A stretch of 64,000 nt of DNA. Source: Pseudomonas ekonensis (lineage in GTDB: Bacteria; Pseudomonadota; Gammaproteobacteria; Pseudomonadales; Pseudomonadaceae). The translations under genes and the position numbers were made by a program. Shown here piece after piece: positions 21,612-29,862 of this stretch. Each line of letters opens with the position of its first letter. The stretch's first letter is position 1. Where the stretch lies: NCBI RefSeq assembly GCF_019145435.1, contig NZ_JAHSTS010000002.1, positions 496,001 through 560,000 of the forward strand, given 5' to 3'. The notes beneath the pieces were generated by a model. The model was not told the DNA's origin. It worked only from the letters and a program-made list of their open reading frames with translations, and ran no database searches.

Positions 21612-23141
21612 ATGGAAGAGATGCTGATCCTGGTCTCCCCCAGAGACCGCCCCACCGGCACCGCCCCCAAGATGCAGGTGCACCGCCAGGGCCTGCGCCA
21701 CCGCGCCTTCTCGATCTTCATCTTCGACCCGCACGGGCGGTTGCTGCTGCAGCGGCGCGCCGCCGGCAAATACCACTCCGCCGGCCTGTGGACCAACACC
21801 TGCTGCGGGCATCCCCGGCCGGGCGAGCGCACCCCGGCGGCCGCCCGACGTCGCCTCCAGGAAGAGATGGGCCTCACCTGCGACCTGCTCGAAGTCACCG
21901 CGATGCTTTACCGCGAACAGGTGACCGACCAACTCATCGAACATGAATACGACCACCTCCTCATCGGGCTCAGTACGGCCGACCCGCAGGCCAATCCCGA
22001 AGAGGCCCAGGACTGGCAATGGCTGACGCTGGAGGCGCTGACGCAGCAACTGCTCATGAGCCCGGAGCGGTTCACCGTGTGGCTGCGGCGCATCTTCGAG
22101 ACGTTCGGCAGCGACACCGTCGGGCGCTGGGCCGAAACCGCACGCCAGCACTTGGGCGATGCAGAGCCTGCTCCGGCCTCGGCCTGGCACGTGCCGCCCC
22201 TGCATTGCCCCGCCCCGTTTCGCATCGACGACGCGTTGGCGGACACCGTCGATGACCTGCTGTTGCCGTGGGTCGCCCGGATCGGCATCTTCGACGGCCA
22301 GCTCGACAAGATCCGCGCATCGGGCTTCGGCCGTTTCGCCACGCTGTGCCACACCGACACCGACGACCCCGACCGCCTGCTGCTCTCGGCGCAATGCATC
22401 GCCGCCCTGTTCGCCGTGGACGATCACTACTGCGACGACGAGCGCACCGGCTCGCAGCCCCGGCGGGTCGGCCCGCGCCTGTCGGTGGCCCTCGCCGCGC
22501 TGGAGCCGGTGCACCTGACCGCGCCGTTCCACGCCGACCTCGTCCGCGCGCTGGAGCGCGACCCGGTGCTGGTGGCGCTGCAGGCCTACATGAAGCGGGT
22601 CGAAGCCTTCGCCACGCCTTCCCAGGTGGCCCGCGTGCGTCATGAAGTCATCGCCATGTTCGTCACCATGACGGCCGAGGCCGCCTGGCGCACCGAAGGC
22701 ATCGCCCCGGCGTTGTGGGAGTACCTGGCCCAGCGTCAGACCAACAGCTTCCTGCCGTGCATGTCGCTGATCGACGTGATCGGCGGCTATGAACTGCCGG
22801 CCAACGTCTACAGCCATCCGGCGGTGCGGCGGGTCACGACCCTGGCCGCCAGCGCCACGATCATCGCCAACGACCTGTTCTCGGCCCCCAAGGAAAGCCT
22901 CGCGGCCATCGGCGACTTCAATCTGCCGGGGTTGATGATCCGGGCCCTGAACGGCTCCCCGCAGGACGCCATGGCCCGCAGCGCGGCCATCCACGATCAG
23001 GTGATGCGCCAGTACGAAGACGCCGAACGGACATTGCTGGCCGACGCCGACCCGCTGCTCGCCCGCTACCTCAAAGGCGTGAAGAGCTGGGTGGCGGGCA
23101 GCCTGGAGTGGCATCGCCACAGCGGCCGCTACCGGGTCTGA
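21612..23141 (+). CDS. Fusion of isopentenyl-diphosphate isomerase (type 1) and class I terpene synthase
   Basis: A 509-residue protein in one open frame. Residues about 1-175 are a type 1 IPP isomerase (Nudix fold) with catalytic Cys65 in TNTCCGHP and Glu112 in EHEYDH. Residues about 195-509 are a class I terpene synthase related to 2-methylisoborneol/2-methylenebornane synthases, with metal-binding D270-D271 and D275-D276 in VDDHYCDDE and the NDxxSxxKE motif at 420-428 (NDLFSAPKE). The fusion would couple DMAPP supply to cyclisation of a prenyl diphosphate. Related synthases use C-methylated substrates, but no methyltransferase gene lies nearby, so the substrate is unknown. ATG 21612 is the first methionine next to recognisable IDI sequence; ATG 21621 is an alternative, and the ribosome site is weak. 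The gene diverges from the MFS gene. Confidence 0.9.
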   Translation: MEEMLILVSPRDRPTGTAPKMQVHRQGLRHRAFSIFIFDPHGRLLLQRRAAGKYHSAGLWTNTCCGHPRPGERTPAAARRRLQEEMGLTCDLLEVTAMLYREQVTDQLIEHEYDHLLIGLSTADPQANPEEAQDWQWLTLEALTQQLLMSPERFTVWLRRIFETFGSDTVGRWAETARQHLGDAEPAPASAWHVPPLHCPAPFRIDDALADTVDDLLLPWVARIGIFDGQLDKIRASGFGRFATLCHTDTDDPDRLLLSAQCIAALFAVDDHYCDDERTGSQPRRVGPRLSVALAALEPVHLTAPFHADLVRALERDPVLVALQAYMKRVEAFATPSQVARVRHEVIAMFVTMTAEAAWRTEGIAPALWEYLAQRQTNSFLPCMSLIDVIGGYELPANVYSHPAVRRVTTLAASATIIANDLFSAPKESLAAIGDFNLPGLMIRALNGSPQDAMARSAAIHDQVMRQYEDAERTLLADADPLLARYLKGVKSWVAGSLEWHRHSGRYRV

Positions 23142-23230
23142 GGCGGCGGGACTTTTCATGTCCGGGGATGAACTCTGGCCGTCACCCTCCGGTCAGCTAA
23201 ATAAGTCCCCTGCCCCGGAGCCCCCAGGCC

Positions 23231-25057
23231 ATGGCCGAGCATCACCCGGAACGCCAGAGCGCCATCGATGCCCACGGCATCATCGGCGACATGCGCAGCG
23301 CCGCGCTGGTCAACGATCAGGGCAGCGTGGATTTTTTCTGCTGGCCCGAGTTCGACAGCCCGTCGATCTTCTGCTCGCTGCTGGACACCCCCGACGCGGG
23401 CATCTTCCAGCTGGCGCCGGACCTGCCCGAGGCGCGCCGGGAACAGATCTACCTGCCGGACACCAACGTCCTGCAGACCCGCTGGCTCAGCGAGCGCGCC
23501 GTGGTCGAGATCACCGACCTGCTGCCGGTCGGCGACCGCAGCGACACCTTGCCGCTGCTGATGCGCCGGGTGCGGGTGGTCAGCGGCCAGGCGACGTTCC
23601 GGCTGCGCTGCGCGGTGCGCCACGACTACGGCCGCGCCGCCACCCGCGCCCGGGCGGACAAGCAGGACGTGACCTTCAGCGCCGACGGCCAGCCGACCCT
23701 GCGCCTGACCGCGGACCGGCCGATGCGCATCGAGGCGCAGGCCGCCGTCGCCGAGTTCACCCTCAAGCAGGATCAGCGCGCGGCCTTCATGCTCGGCGCC
23801 GGCGACGACCCGCGGCTAGGCGAAGACCACGGCGACCTGTACCTGGAGCGCACCCTGAAGTTCTGGCGCGACTGGCTCCGCCAGTCCACCTACCGCGGGC
23901 GTTGGCGGGAAATGGTCAACCGTTCCGCCCTGGCGATGAAGCTGCTGACCTCCCGCGAACACGGCGCGATCCTCGCCGCCGCCACGTTCGGCCTGCCGGA
24001 AACGCCCGCCGGCACACGCAACTGGGACTACCGCTACACCTGGATCCGCGACGCATCCTTCACCGTGTACGCCTTCATGCGCCTGGGCTTCGTCGACGAG
24101 GCCAACGACTACATGCGCTGGCTGCGCGGCCGGGTCAGCGATTGCCGGGGCCAGCCGATGAAGCTCAACATCCTGTACGCCATCGACGGGCGCCAGGAAC
24201 TGCCGGAGACCGAACTCACCCATTTGTCCGGCCACGGCGGGGCCCGGCCGGTGCGCATCGGCAACCAGGCGTACGAACAGATCCAGCTCGATATCTACGG
24301 CGAACTGATGGACGCGGTGTACCTGGTCAACAAGTACGGCGACGCCATTTCCCACGAGGGCTGGAAGCACGTGCAGGAAGTGGTCGATCAGGTCTGTGAG
24401 ACCTGGCAGAACGAAGACGTGGGCATCTGGGAAATGCGCGGTGAGCAGCATCACTTCCTGCACTCGCGGCTGATGGGCTGGGTGGCGCTGGACCGGGCCA
24501 TCCGCCTGGCCTCCAAGCGTTCGCTGCCGGCGCCGTTCGCCCGCTGGGACCAAACGCGCCAGGCGATCCACAGCGACATCTGGGACAACTTCTGGAACGA
24601 GGAGCGCGGCCATTTCGTGCAGTACCTGGGCGGCACCGCCCTCGACGGTTCGATGCTGCTGATGCCGCTGGTGCGCTTCGTCAGCGCCAAAGATCCGCGC
24701 TGGCTCGCGACCCTGGACGCCATCGAAAAGCACTTGGTGCGCGACGGCATGGTCTACCGCTACCGCAACGACGACACCGGCATCGACGGCCTGCCCGGCA
24801 CCGAAGGCGCGTTCGCCGCCTGCTCGTTCTGGTACGTCGAATGCCTGGCCCGCGCAGGCCGGGTAGACAAGGCCCACCTGGAGTTCGAACAACTGCTGCG
24901 CTACGCCAATCCGCTGGGCCTGTACGCCGAAGAGTTCGACAGCCGCGGCCGCCACCTGGGCAACACGCCCCAGGCCCTGACGCACCTGGCGCTGATCAGT
25001 GCGGCGTGCTTCCTCGACCGCAAACTGAGCGGGACGAAGAACTGTTGGCAGCCGTAG
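23231..25057 (+). CDS. Glycoside hydrolase family 15 protein (glucoamylase/trehalase-like)
   Basis: A 608-residue cytoplasmic protein with the trehalase-like N-terminal domain (about 1-200) followed by the (alpha/alpha)6 GH15 catalytic barrel. The WDYRYTWIRDASF segment, general acid Glu401 in GIWEMRG and general base Glu567/568 in LYAEEFD are all present. GH15 enzymes of this type hydrolyse alpha-glucosidic bonds, including trehalose in actinobacterial examples; the substrate here cannot be read from sequence. ATG 23231 has GGAG eleven bases upstream. It follows the terpene synthase by 89 bases on the same strand and could be cotranscribed, though no functional link is known. Confidence 0.9.
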   Translation: MAEHHPERQSAIDAHGIIGDMRSAALVNDQGSVDFFCWPEFDSPSIFCSLLDTPDAGIFQLAPDLPEARREQIYLPDTNVLQTRWLSERAVVEITDLLPVGDRSDTLPLLMRRVRVVSGQATFRLRCAVRHDYGRAATRARADKQDVTFSADGQPTLRLTADRPMRIEAQAAVAEFTLKQDQRAAFMLGAGDDPRLGEDHGDLYLERTLKFWRDWLRQSTYRGRWREMVNRSALAMKLLTSREHGAILAAATFGLPETPAGTRNWDYRYTWIRDASFTVYAFMRLGFVDEANDYMRWLRGRVSDCRGQPMKLNILYAIDGRQELPETELTHLSGHGGARPVRIGNQAYEQIQLDIYGELMDAVYLVNKYGDAISHEGWKHVQEVVDQVCETWQNEDVGIWEMRGEQHHFLHSRLMGWVALDRAIRLASKRSLPAPFARWDQTRQAIHSDIWDNFWNEERGHFVQYLGGTALDGSMLLMPLVRFVSAKDPRWLATLDAIEKHLVRDGMVYRYRNDDTGIDGLPGTEGAFAACSFWYVECLARAGRVDKAHLEFEQLLRYANPLGLYAEEFDSRGRHLGNTPQALTHLALISAACFLDRKLSGTKNCWQP

Positions 25058-25461
25058 GGCGTCATCGTTTTTCGCCAGAGCCTGTCAGACATCTCCCGCA
25101 CCAATCCCGGTTCGCGGAATGAATTCCTACAACAATTAAACGTTTCGCCCCCTCTATGGCGTGGGCAATGGCTCCCGCGGGTGGGCGAAGCGGCCCCCTT
25201 CTTTGTGCCACCGGATTTTTACTGACACAGCGCAGGGCCAGGAATTACGGCTATTTCGCGGTCGAGCGGGAGCCAGCGCCCTCGCCACAAGCGCACAAGT
25301 GAAGGCCTACAAATGTTCAACAAAAGCCGCGCAATGCCTCCCCCCGTAACTTGCACTTACACCCTGAAATACCTTGTTGCCAGCCGTGTCGCCCGCCCCT
25401 ACCATCCACCGCAACGGGCACAGCGGAGCTGTCCAATAAAACCCGATTTCAAGGAACCAGA
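25058..25461. other. Intergenic stretch without a recognised gene
   Basis: About 400 bases between the GH15 gene and the next small gene. I see no convincing start/ribosome-site combination, repeat or terminator. The only local feature is AAGGAACC just before the next start. Confidence 0.5.
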
Positions 25462-25848
25462 ATGAGCCAGCGCATCCACCGTCAGATCGACGTTCCCCTT
25501 CGCACGGGCCTGACCCGCAGCCAGTTGTGGGAAGCCCACGACAAAGGCCTGATCAAATGCTGGGAGATCGGCCGCCAGCGCGCCGTGCGCTTTCCCGATC
25601 TGGCCAAGCGCTGCCTGGCCGACGAACTGCCGGTGCTGGGCTGGAAAGGCGGGGTCAGCCGCAGCCTGAAAAAGAACGAAAAGTACGGTTCCCTCAAATA
25701 CCTGGCCGAATGGCAGGGCCTGCGCGGCGAGCATCTGGACATCGACCTGAGCGAAGAACGGGCGCTGACCTGCTCACGCACCGGCATGGTGGTGACGTTC
25801 ACGCCGGACCGGAGCAAGTATTTCAATCAGGTGGCGGAAGAGGCCTGA
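25462..25848 (+). CDS. Hypothetical protein, 128 aa
   Basis: Start MSQRIHRQ at 25462 with a good AAGGAACC ribosome site; an upstream in-frame ATG at 25351 adds a low-quality extension. The protein is soluble and mixed-charge, without signal peptide or membrane segment. A Lys-rich turn (SLKKNEKYGSLKYL) precedes a C-terminal part ending near TPDRSKYFNQVAEEA. I do not recognise the family. Codon use is like that of its neighbours. It lies 16 bases upstream of the alpha/beta hydrolase on the same strand, so the two may form an operon. Confidence 0.65.
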   Translation: MSQRIHRQIDVPLRTGLTRSQLWEAHDKGLIKCWEIGRQRAVRFPDLAKRCLADELPVLGWKGGVSRSLKKNEKYGSLKYLAEWQGLRGEHLDIDLSEERALTCSRTGMVVTFTPDRSKYFNQVAEEA

Positions 25849-25864
25849 CAACGAGGAGTGCCGC

Positions 25865-26764
25865 ATGAGCCATGACGCGATCCTGTTCAGCACAACACCC
25901 ACCCTGACCATCGCCTATGAGCAGCACGGCCCGAGCGACGGTGCTGCGGTGATTCTCCTCCATGGCTTCCCCTACTCCCCCCGCGCCTACGACGAAGTCG
26001 CCCCGGCCCTCGCCGCCGAGGGCTGCCGGGTGATCGTGCCGTACCTGCGCGGCTACGGCCCGACCCGGTTCAACCGTGCGGACACGTTGCGCTCCGGCCA
26101 ACAGGCGGCGCTGGCCCAGGATCTGCTGGACCTGATGGATGCGCTGGGCATCGCCCAGGCCACGCTGTGCGGCTACGACTGGGGCGGCCGGGCGGCGTGC
26201 ATCGTGGCGGCGCTGTTTCCCGAGCGGGTGCACGGGCTGGTCACCGGCGACGGCTACAACCTGCAGAACATCCCGGCCTCCGTCCGGCCGCTGGATCCGG
26301 CCACCGAGCACCTGTACTGGTATCAGTACTATTTCCACACGCCCCGCGGCGTCGAGGGCCTGACGCAGAACCGGCGGGCGCTGTGCGAACTGCTCTGGCG
26401 CCTGTGGTCGCCCACCTGGACCGGCAATGCCGAGCGCTATCCCCTGACCGCCCCGGCCTTCGACAACCCGGACTTCGTCGAGGTAGTGATCCACTCTTAC
26501 CGTCACCGCTTCATGTACGCCGCAGGCGATCCGGCGCTGGAGTGGATGGAGAAGGCCCTGGAGCAACAGCCTACGATCGGCGTGCCGACCGTTTCCCTGT
26601 GCGGCGCCGACGACGGCGTCGGCCCCGCGCCGGAAGAAGACGAAGACGCCGACCGCTTCACCGGCCCCTACGAGCGCCGGGTGCTGGCCGGTGTCGGGCA
26701 CAACATTCCCGAAGAGGCGCCGCAGGAGACGCTCAGGGCGTTGCGGGAGCTGTTGCGCGCCTGA
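25865..26764 (+). CDS. Alpha/beta hydrolase (epoxide hydrolase / haloalkane dehalogenase-like)
   Basis: A 299-residue alpha/beta hydrolase with oxyanion segment HGFPYS (about residues 34-39), a nucleophile elbow GYDWGG whose nucleophile is Asp rather than Ser, and a C-terminal GVGHNIPEEAP with the catalytic His. An Asp nucleophile followed by Trp is typical of epoxide hydrolases, dehalogenases and fluoroacetate dehalogenases, so the substrate probably has a C-O or C-halogen bond, though this is only a family inference. Ribosome site GAGGAG precedes ATG 25865. Cytoplasmic. It is the second gene of a possible two-gene unit and ends 17 bases before the stop of the convergent regulator gene. Confidence 0.87.
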   Translation: MSHDAILFSTTPTLTIAYEQHGPSDGAAVILLHGFPYSPRAYDEVAPALAAEGCRVIVPYLRGYGPTRFNRADTLRSGQQAALAQDLLDLMDALGIAQATLCGYDWGGRAACIVAALFPERVHGLVTGDGYNLQNIPASVRPLDPATEHLYWYQYYFHTPRGVEGLTQNRRALCELLWRLWSPTWTGNAERYPLTAPAFDNPDFVEVVIHSYRHRFMYAAGDPALEWMEKALEQQPTIGVPTVSLCGADDGVGPAPEEDEDADRFTGPYERRVLAGVGHNIPEEAPQETLRALRELLRA

Positions 26765-26781
26765 GGGTTAGCCCCTGATCA

Positions 26782-27768
26782 TCACGCGTCCGCCAACCCC
26801 ACCGAAAACCGCTCCCGATAAGCCTGCGGCGTCACCCCCATGGCCCGCAGGAAACTGCGGCGCAGGGTCTCTTCGCTGCCGAAGCCGCAATTCGCCGCGA
26901 TCCGCTTGACCGCAAGCCCCGTGTCGCTCAGCAGCCGCCGGGCGGTCTCGACGCGCAGTTGCTCGATGGCCCGGGCCGGGGTCTGGCCGGTGTCGGCGCG
27001 GTAGTGGCGCACGAAGCTGCGCTCGCTCATGCCGGCCTGCTCGGCCAGGGCCGCGATGCCCAGGTCACGGGTGAGGTTTTCGGTGATCCAGGCATGCAGG
27101 TCGTCGAACCGGTTGCCTTGCCGGTGCAGCGACTGGTTCTGCAGCGACAGCATCACGCTGAACTGCGATTGCCCGCCCGGCCGCTTGAGGAACACCACCA
27201 GATGGCGGGCGACCTCCAGGGCGATGTCGCGGCCCAGATCCTCCTCCACCATGGCCAGCGCCAGGTCGATGCCGGCGGTGACGCCCGCCGAGGTCCAGAC
27301 CGGGCCGTCATTGATGAAGATCGGATTGGCTTCGACCCGAAGTTTGGGGTGCTGGCGGGCCAGTTGCTCGCAGCGCGTCCAGTGGGTGACCACCCGGCGC
27401 CCGTCCAGCCAGCCGCTGGCCGCCAGCAGGAACGCACCGGTGCACACCGAGGCCACGCGCCGGCACGTGGCGGCATGCGTGCGTACCCAGTCCACCAGCG
27501 GCGCATGGTCGGCGGCGGCGTAGATGCCCCAGCCGCCGGCGATGATCAACGTGTCGCTGGGGGCCTGCGGCAACGGTTCGGCCAGCAGCGCCAGCCCGGC
27601 CGACGAGCGCACCGCCCCGCCGACGCTGGCGACCACCGACGGCGCATAAGGCACCGGCAGGCCGCGGTGGCGGGCGACGTCGTTGGCCGAGGCGAACACC
27701 TGCAAAGGACCGGTGACATCGAGCACCTGGACATCGGCGAACGCGAGGACATGGATGGATTTAGGCAT
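26782..27768 (-). CDS. GlxA-family AraC-type transcriptional regulator (likely isonitrile hydratase regulator)
   Basis: A 328-residue protein with an N-terminal DJ-1/PfpI-like domain (about 1-190, with ASVCTGAFLLAAS) and a C-terminal AraC double helix-turn-helix (about 225-328, with GFGSEETLRRSFLRAMGVTPQAYRE). It is divergent from the isonitrile hydratase gene, an arrangement known for regulators of that enzyme in pseudomonads (inhR), and probably controls it through the palindrome in the shared 90-base gap. The N-terminal domain resembles the enzyme it would regulate, suggesting a common ligand-binding origin. Start ATG 27768. Confidence 0.88.
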   Translation of the reverse strand: MPKSIHVLAFADVQVLDVTGPLQVFASANDVARHRGLPVPYAPSVVASVGGAVRSSAGLALLAEPLPQAPSDTLIIAGGWGIYAAADHAPLVDWVRTHAATCRRVASVCTGAFLLAASGWLDGRRVVTHWTRCEQLARQHPKLRVEANPIFINDGPVWTSAGVTAGIDLALAMVEEDLGRDIALEVARHLVVFLKRPGGQSQFSVMLSLQNQSLHRQGNRFDDLHAWITENLTRDLGIAALAEQAGMSERSFVRHYRADTGQTPARAIEQLRVETARRLLSDTGLAVKRIAANCGFGSEETLRRSFLRAMGVTPQAYRERFSVGLADA

Positions 27769-27805
27769 TTGGCGAGATTCGTGGGTTGATTGGCGAATAC
27801 GCCAA
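27769..27805. promoter_or_regulatory. Putative operator between regulator and inhA
   Basis: Perfect palindrome TTGGCGAATACGCCAA (27790-27805) with a further TTGGCG half-site at 27769-27774, located between two divergent starts. Placement suggests a binding site for the AraC/GlxA regulator; no binding data can be inferred. Confidence 0.45.
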
Positions 27806-27858
27806 ACGCTACGCGCCTACAGTGAAGCCGTCCACCCCCACTACAGGAGTAAAACGCC

Positions 27859-28545
27859 ATGACCGTGCAGATCGGCTTTCTGTTGTTTCCCCAGGTGCAG
27901 CAACTGGACCTGACCGGCCCCTACGATGTGCTGGCTTCGCTGCCGGGCGTGCAAGTGCACCTGGTCTGGAAGGATCTGATTCCGGTCACCGCCAGCACAG
28001 GCCTGGTGCTCAAGCCGACCGTGACCTTCGACGACTGCCCGGCGCTCGATGTGCTGTGCGTGCCCGGCGGCGCAGGCGTCGGGCCGCTGATGGAGGACGA
28101 CCAGACGCTGGACTTCCTCAGGCGGCAGGCCGCTCAGGCCCGGTACGTGACCTCGGTGTGCACCGGCTCCCTGGTGCTCGGGGCGGCCGGCCTGCTCAAG
28201 GGCAAACGGGCGACCACCCACTGGGCCTATCACGACCTGCTGGAAACGCTGGGGGCGATTGCCGTGAAGGATCGGGTGGTGCGCGACGGCCACCTGTTCA
28301 CCGGTGGCGGCATCACCGCCGGGATCGACTTTGCGCTGGTGCTCGCGGCCGAACTGGTGGACGCCGACACGGCGCAGCGTGTGCAGCTGCAACTGGAATA
28401 CGCGCCGGCGCCGCCGTTCGATTCGGGCAGCCCGGAGCGCGCGCCCGCCCACATCGTCGAAGAGGCCGTGCGGCTCGCGGCGCCGTCGCTGAGCAAGCGC
28501 CGGCAGATCACCGAACGCGCGGCGGCGAAGCTTGGATTGCGCTGA
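27859..28545 (+). CDS. inhA: Isonitrile hydratase (DJ-1/PfpI family)
   Basis: A 228-residue protein, the exact length I recall for InhA of Pseudomonas putida N19-2, beginning MTVQIGFLLFPQVQQLDLTG. The catalytic cysteine falls at position 101 in TSVCTGSL, as in InhA, and the nucleophile loop and FTGGGITAGIDFAL region fit the DJ-1/PfpI fold. The enzyme hydrates isonitriles to N-substituted formamides. Ribosome site CAGGAG precedes ATG 27859. It is divergent from a GlxA-type regulator with a palindrome between them. Natural isonitriles made by neighbouring bacteria are plausible substrates, but this is inference. Confidence 0.9.
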   Translation: MTVQIGFLLFPQVQQLDLTGPYDVLASLPGVQVHLVWKDLIPVTASTGLVLKPTVTFDDCPALDVLCVPGGAGVGPLMEDDQTLDFLRRQAAQARYVTSVCTGSLVLGAAGLLKGKRATTHWAYHDLLETLGAIAVKDRVVRDGHLFTGGGITAGIDFALVLAAELVDADTAQRVQLQLEYAPAPPFDSGSPERAPAHIVEEAVRLAAPSLSKRRQITERAAAKLGLR

Positions 28546-28593
28546 ACCATCAGGCTCCATTGTCTGCCCCAGCCCTGCGGCGCCTTGGCGGAC

Positions 28594-28870
28594 GCCATCG
28601 CCAGCAGGCTGGCTCCTACAGGGATCCGGGTTGACCGAAAAATCGGCGGTCACCACAAAACCCTGTGGGAGCAACTGTCTTGCTTCTGTCCTGCGGCGTC
28701 TGGACTGCCGCCATCGCTGGCAAGCCAGCTCCCACAAAGTTCTCGGTTGAATGCAAAGTGAGGAGGCACCGCAAGACCCTGTGGGAGCGGGCTTGCCCGC
28801 GATGGCAGTCTGTCAGCCTCCAACGCAGGTGGCTGATATGCCGCCATCGCGGGCAATCCCTCTCCCACAG
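28594..28870. repeat. Cluster of REP repeats
   Basis: REP cores in alternating orientation at about 28594-28620, 28710-28737, 28777-28806 and 28842-28870, plus a degenerate copy near 28660. They occupy most of the 423-base gap between inhA and the CPBP gene; no coding sequence is supported there. Confidence 0.8.
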
Positions 28871-28968
28871 GTACTGCGTGTGTCCCGGACTTTCGCTGCA
28901 TCTTCACTTGTCCCCCCGTGCCTTGCCGTGTAGAAAGCAACCCCACATTCTGCGCACAAGGACCTCCC

Positions 28969-29760
28969 ATGCCTGCCTTGCCATGGCTCTATCTCGGCCT
29001 TCTCGGCCTCGGTTACGGATGGGCGCTGAGCGTCGGCAGCCTCGGTTGGCTGGCGCTGGTTTCCGTGGGCCTGTTGCTGGTCGCCGGTTTCGCCGTCCGC
29101 CAGCAGAGCCTGCCGGTGGCCCGCTATCTCGGCCACGGCCTGTTTGTCGTGCTGGCGCTGGCGTTGGCCCTGCACTGGTTGCCGGGCTTTCACAACGGCC
29201 GGGCCATCGAGCCGCAACGCTTCACCGACGACGCCGTGCCGTTCTCGATGTACCTGAACCTGGACAAGCCCCTGATCGGCTTCTGGCTGCTGCTGGCCTG
29301 CCCGTGGATCGTCGCCCGCCGGCCGTTGCGCCTTCAGGTCTACGCCGCCGCGCTGGCCCTGGTGCTGACCGTAGTGCTGGCCCTGGGCGGCGCGCTGGCG
29401 CTCGGCATCATCGCCTGGGCGCCGAAGTGGCCGGATCAGGCCTGGCTGTGGGTGCTGAACAACCTGCTGCTGGTGACGCTGGTGGAGGAATCGCTGTTTC
29501 GCGGCTATATACAGGGCGGCCTGAGCCAGCGCTTCAAGTCCCTGCCCTACGGCGACAACCTGGCGCTGCTGCTGGCGTCGCTGCTGTTCGGCCTGGTGCA
29601 CATCGGCGCCGGCTGGACGTGGGTGCTGCTGGCGAGCCTGGCGGGGGTCGGCTATGGTCTGGCCTACCGTTTCGGCGGCCTGGGCGCGGCGATCTCCACG
29701 CACTTTGCGCTGAACCTGCTGCACTTCGGGCTGTTCACCTACCCGATGCTCGCCGGCTGA
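28969..29760 (+). CDS. CPBP-family intramembrane metalloprotease
   Basis: A 263-residue protein with about seven to eight membrane segments. The C-terminal half carries the CPBP (Abi/Rce1-like) motifs: EESLFRG near residue 172, FGLVHIG near 208 and HFALNLLHF near 246, which supply the metal ligands. Members cleave membrane or prenylated proteins or peptides, but many are uncharacterised. ATG 28969 is preferred because AAGGA lies just upstream. It stands alone between a REP cluster and aer; the target is unknown. Confidence 0.87.
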   Translation: MPALPWLYLGLLGLGYGWALSVGSLGWLALVSVGLLLVAGFAVRQQSLPVARYLGHGLFVVLALALALHWLPGFHNGRAIEPQRFTDDAVPFSMYLNLDKPLIGFWLLLACPWIVARRPLRLQVYAAALALVLTVVLALGGALALGIIAWAPKWPDQAWLWVLNNLLLVTLVEESLFRGYIQGGLSQRFKSLPYGDNLALLLASLLFGLVHIGAGWTWVLLASLAGVGYGLAYRFGGLGAAISTHFALNLLHFGLFTYPMLAG

Positions 29761-29862
29761 GGCAAGCCCCGTTTTGCGACGCCGTACTTATTAATGAAAA
29801 AAAACTTCAATAAACGGCCAAGCCCGCCGACAACCTTTCAAAGCCTTGCGGATTGAAAAACC

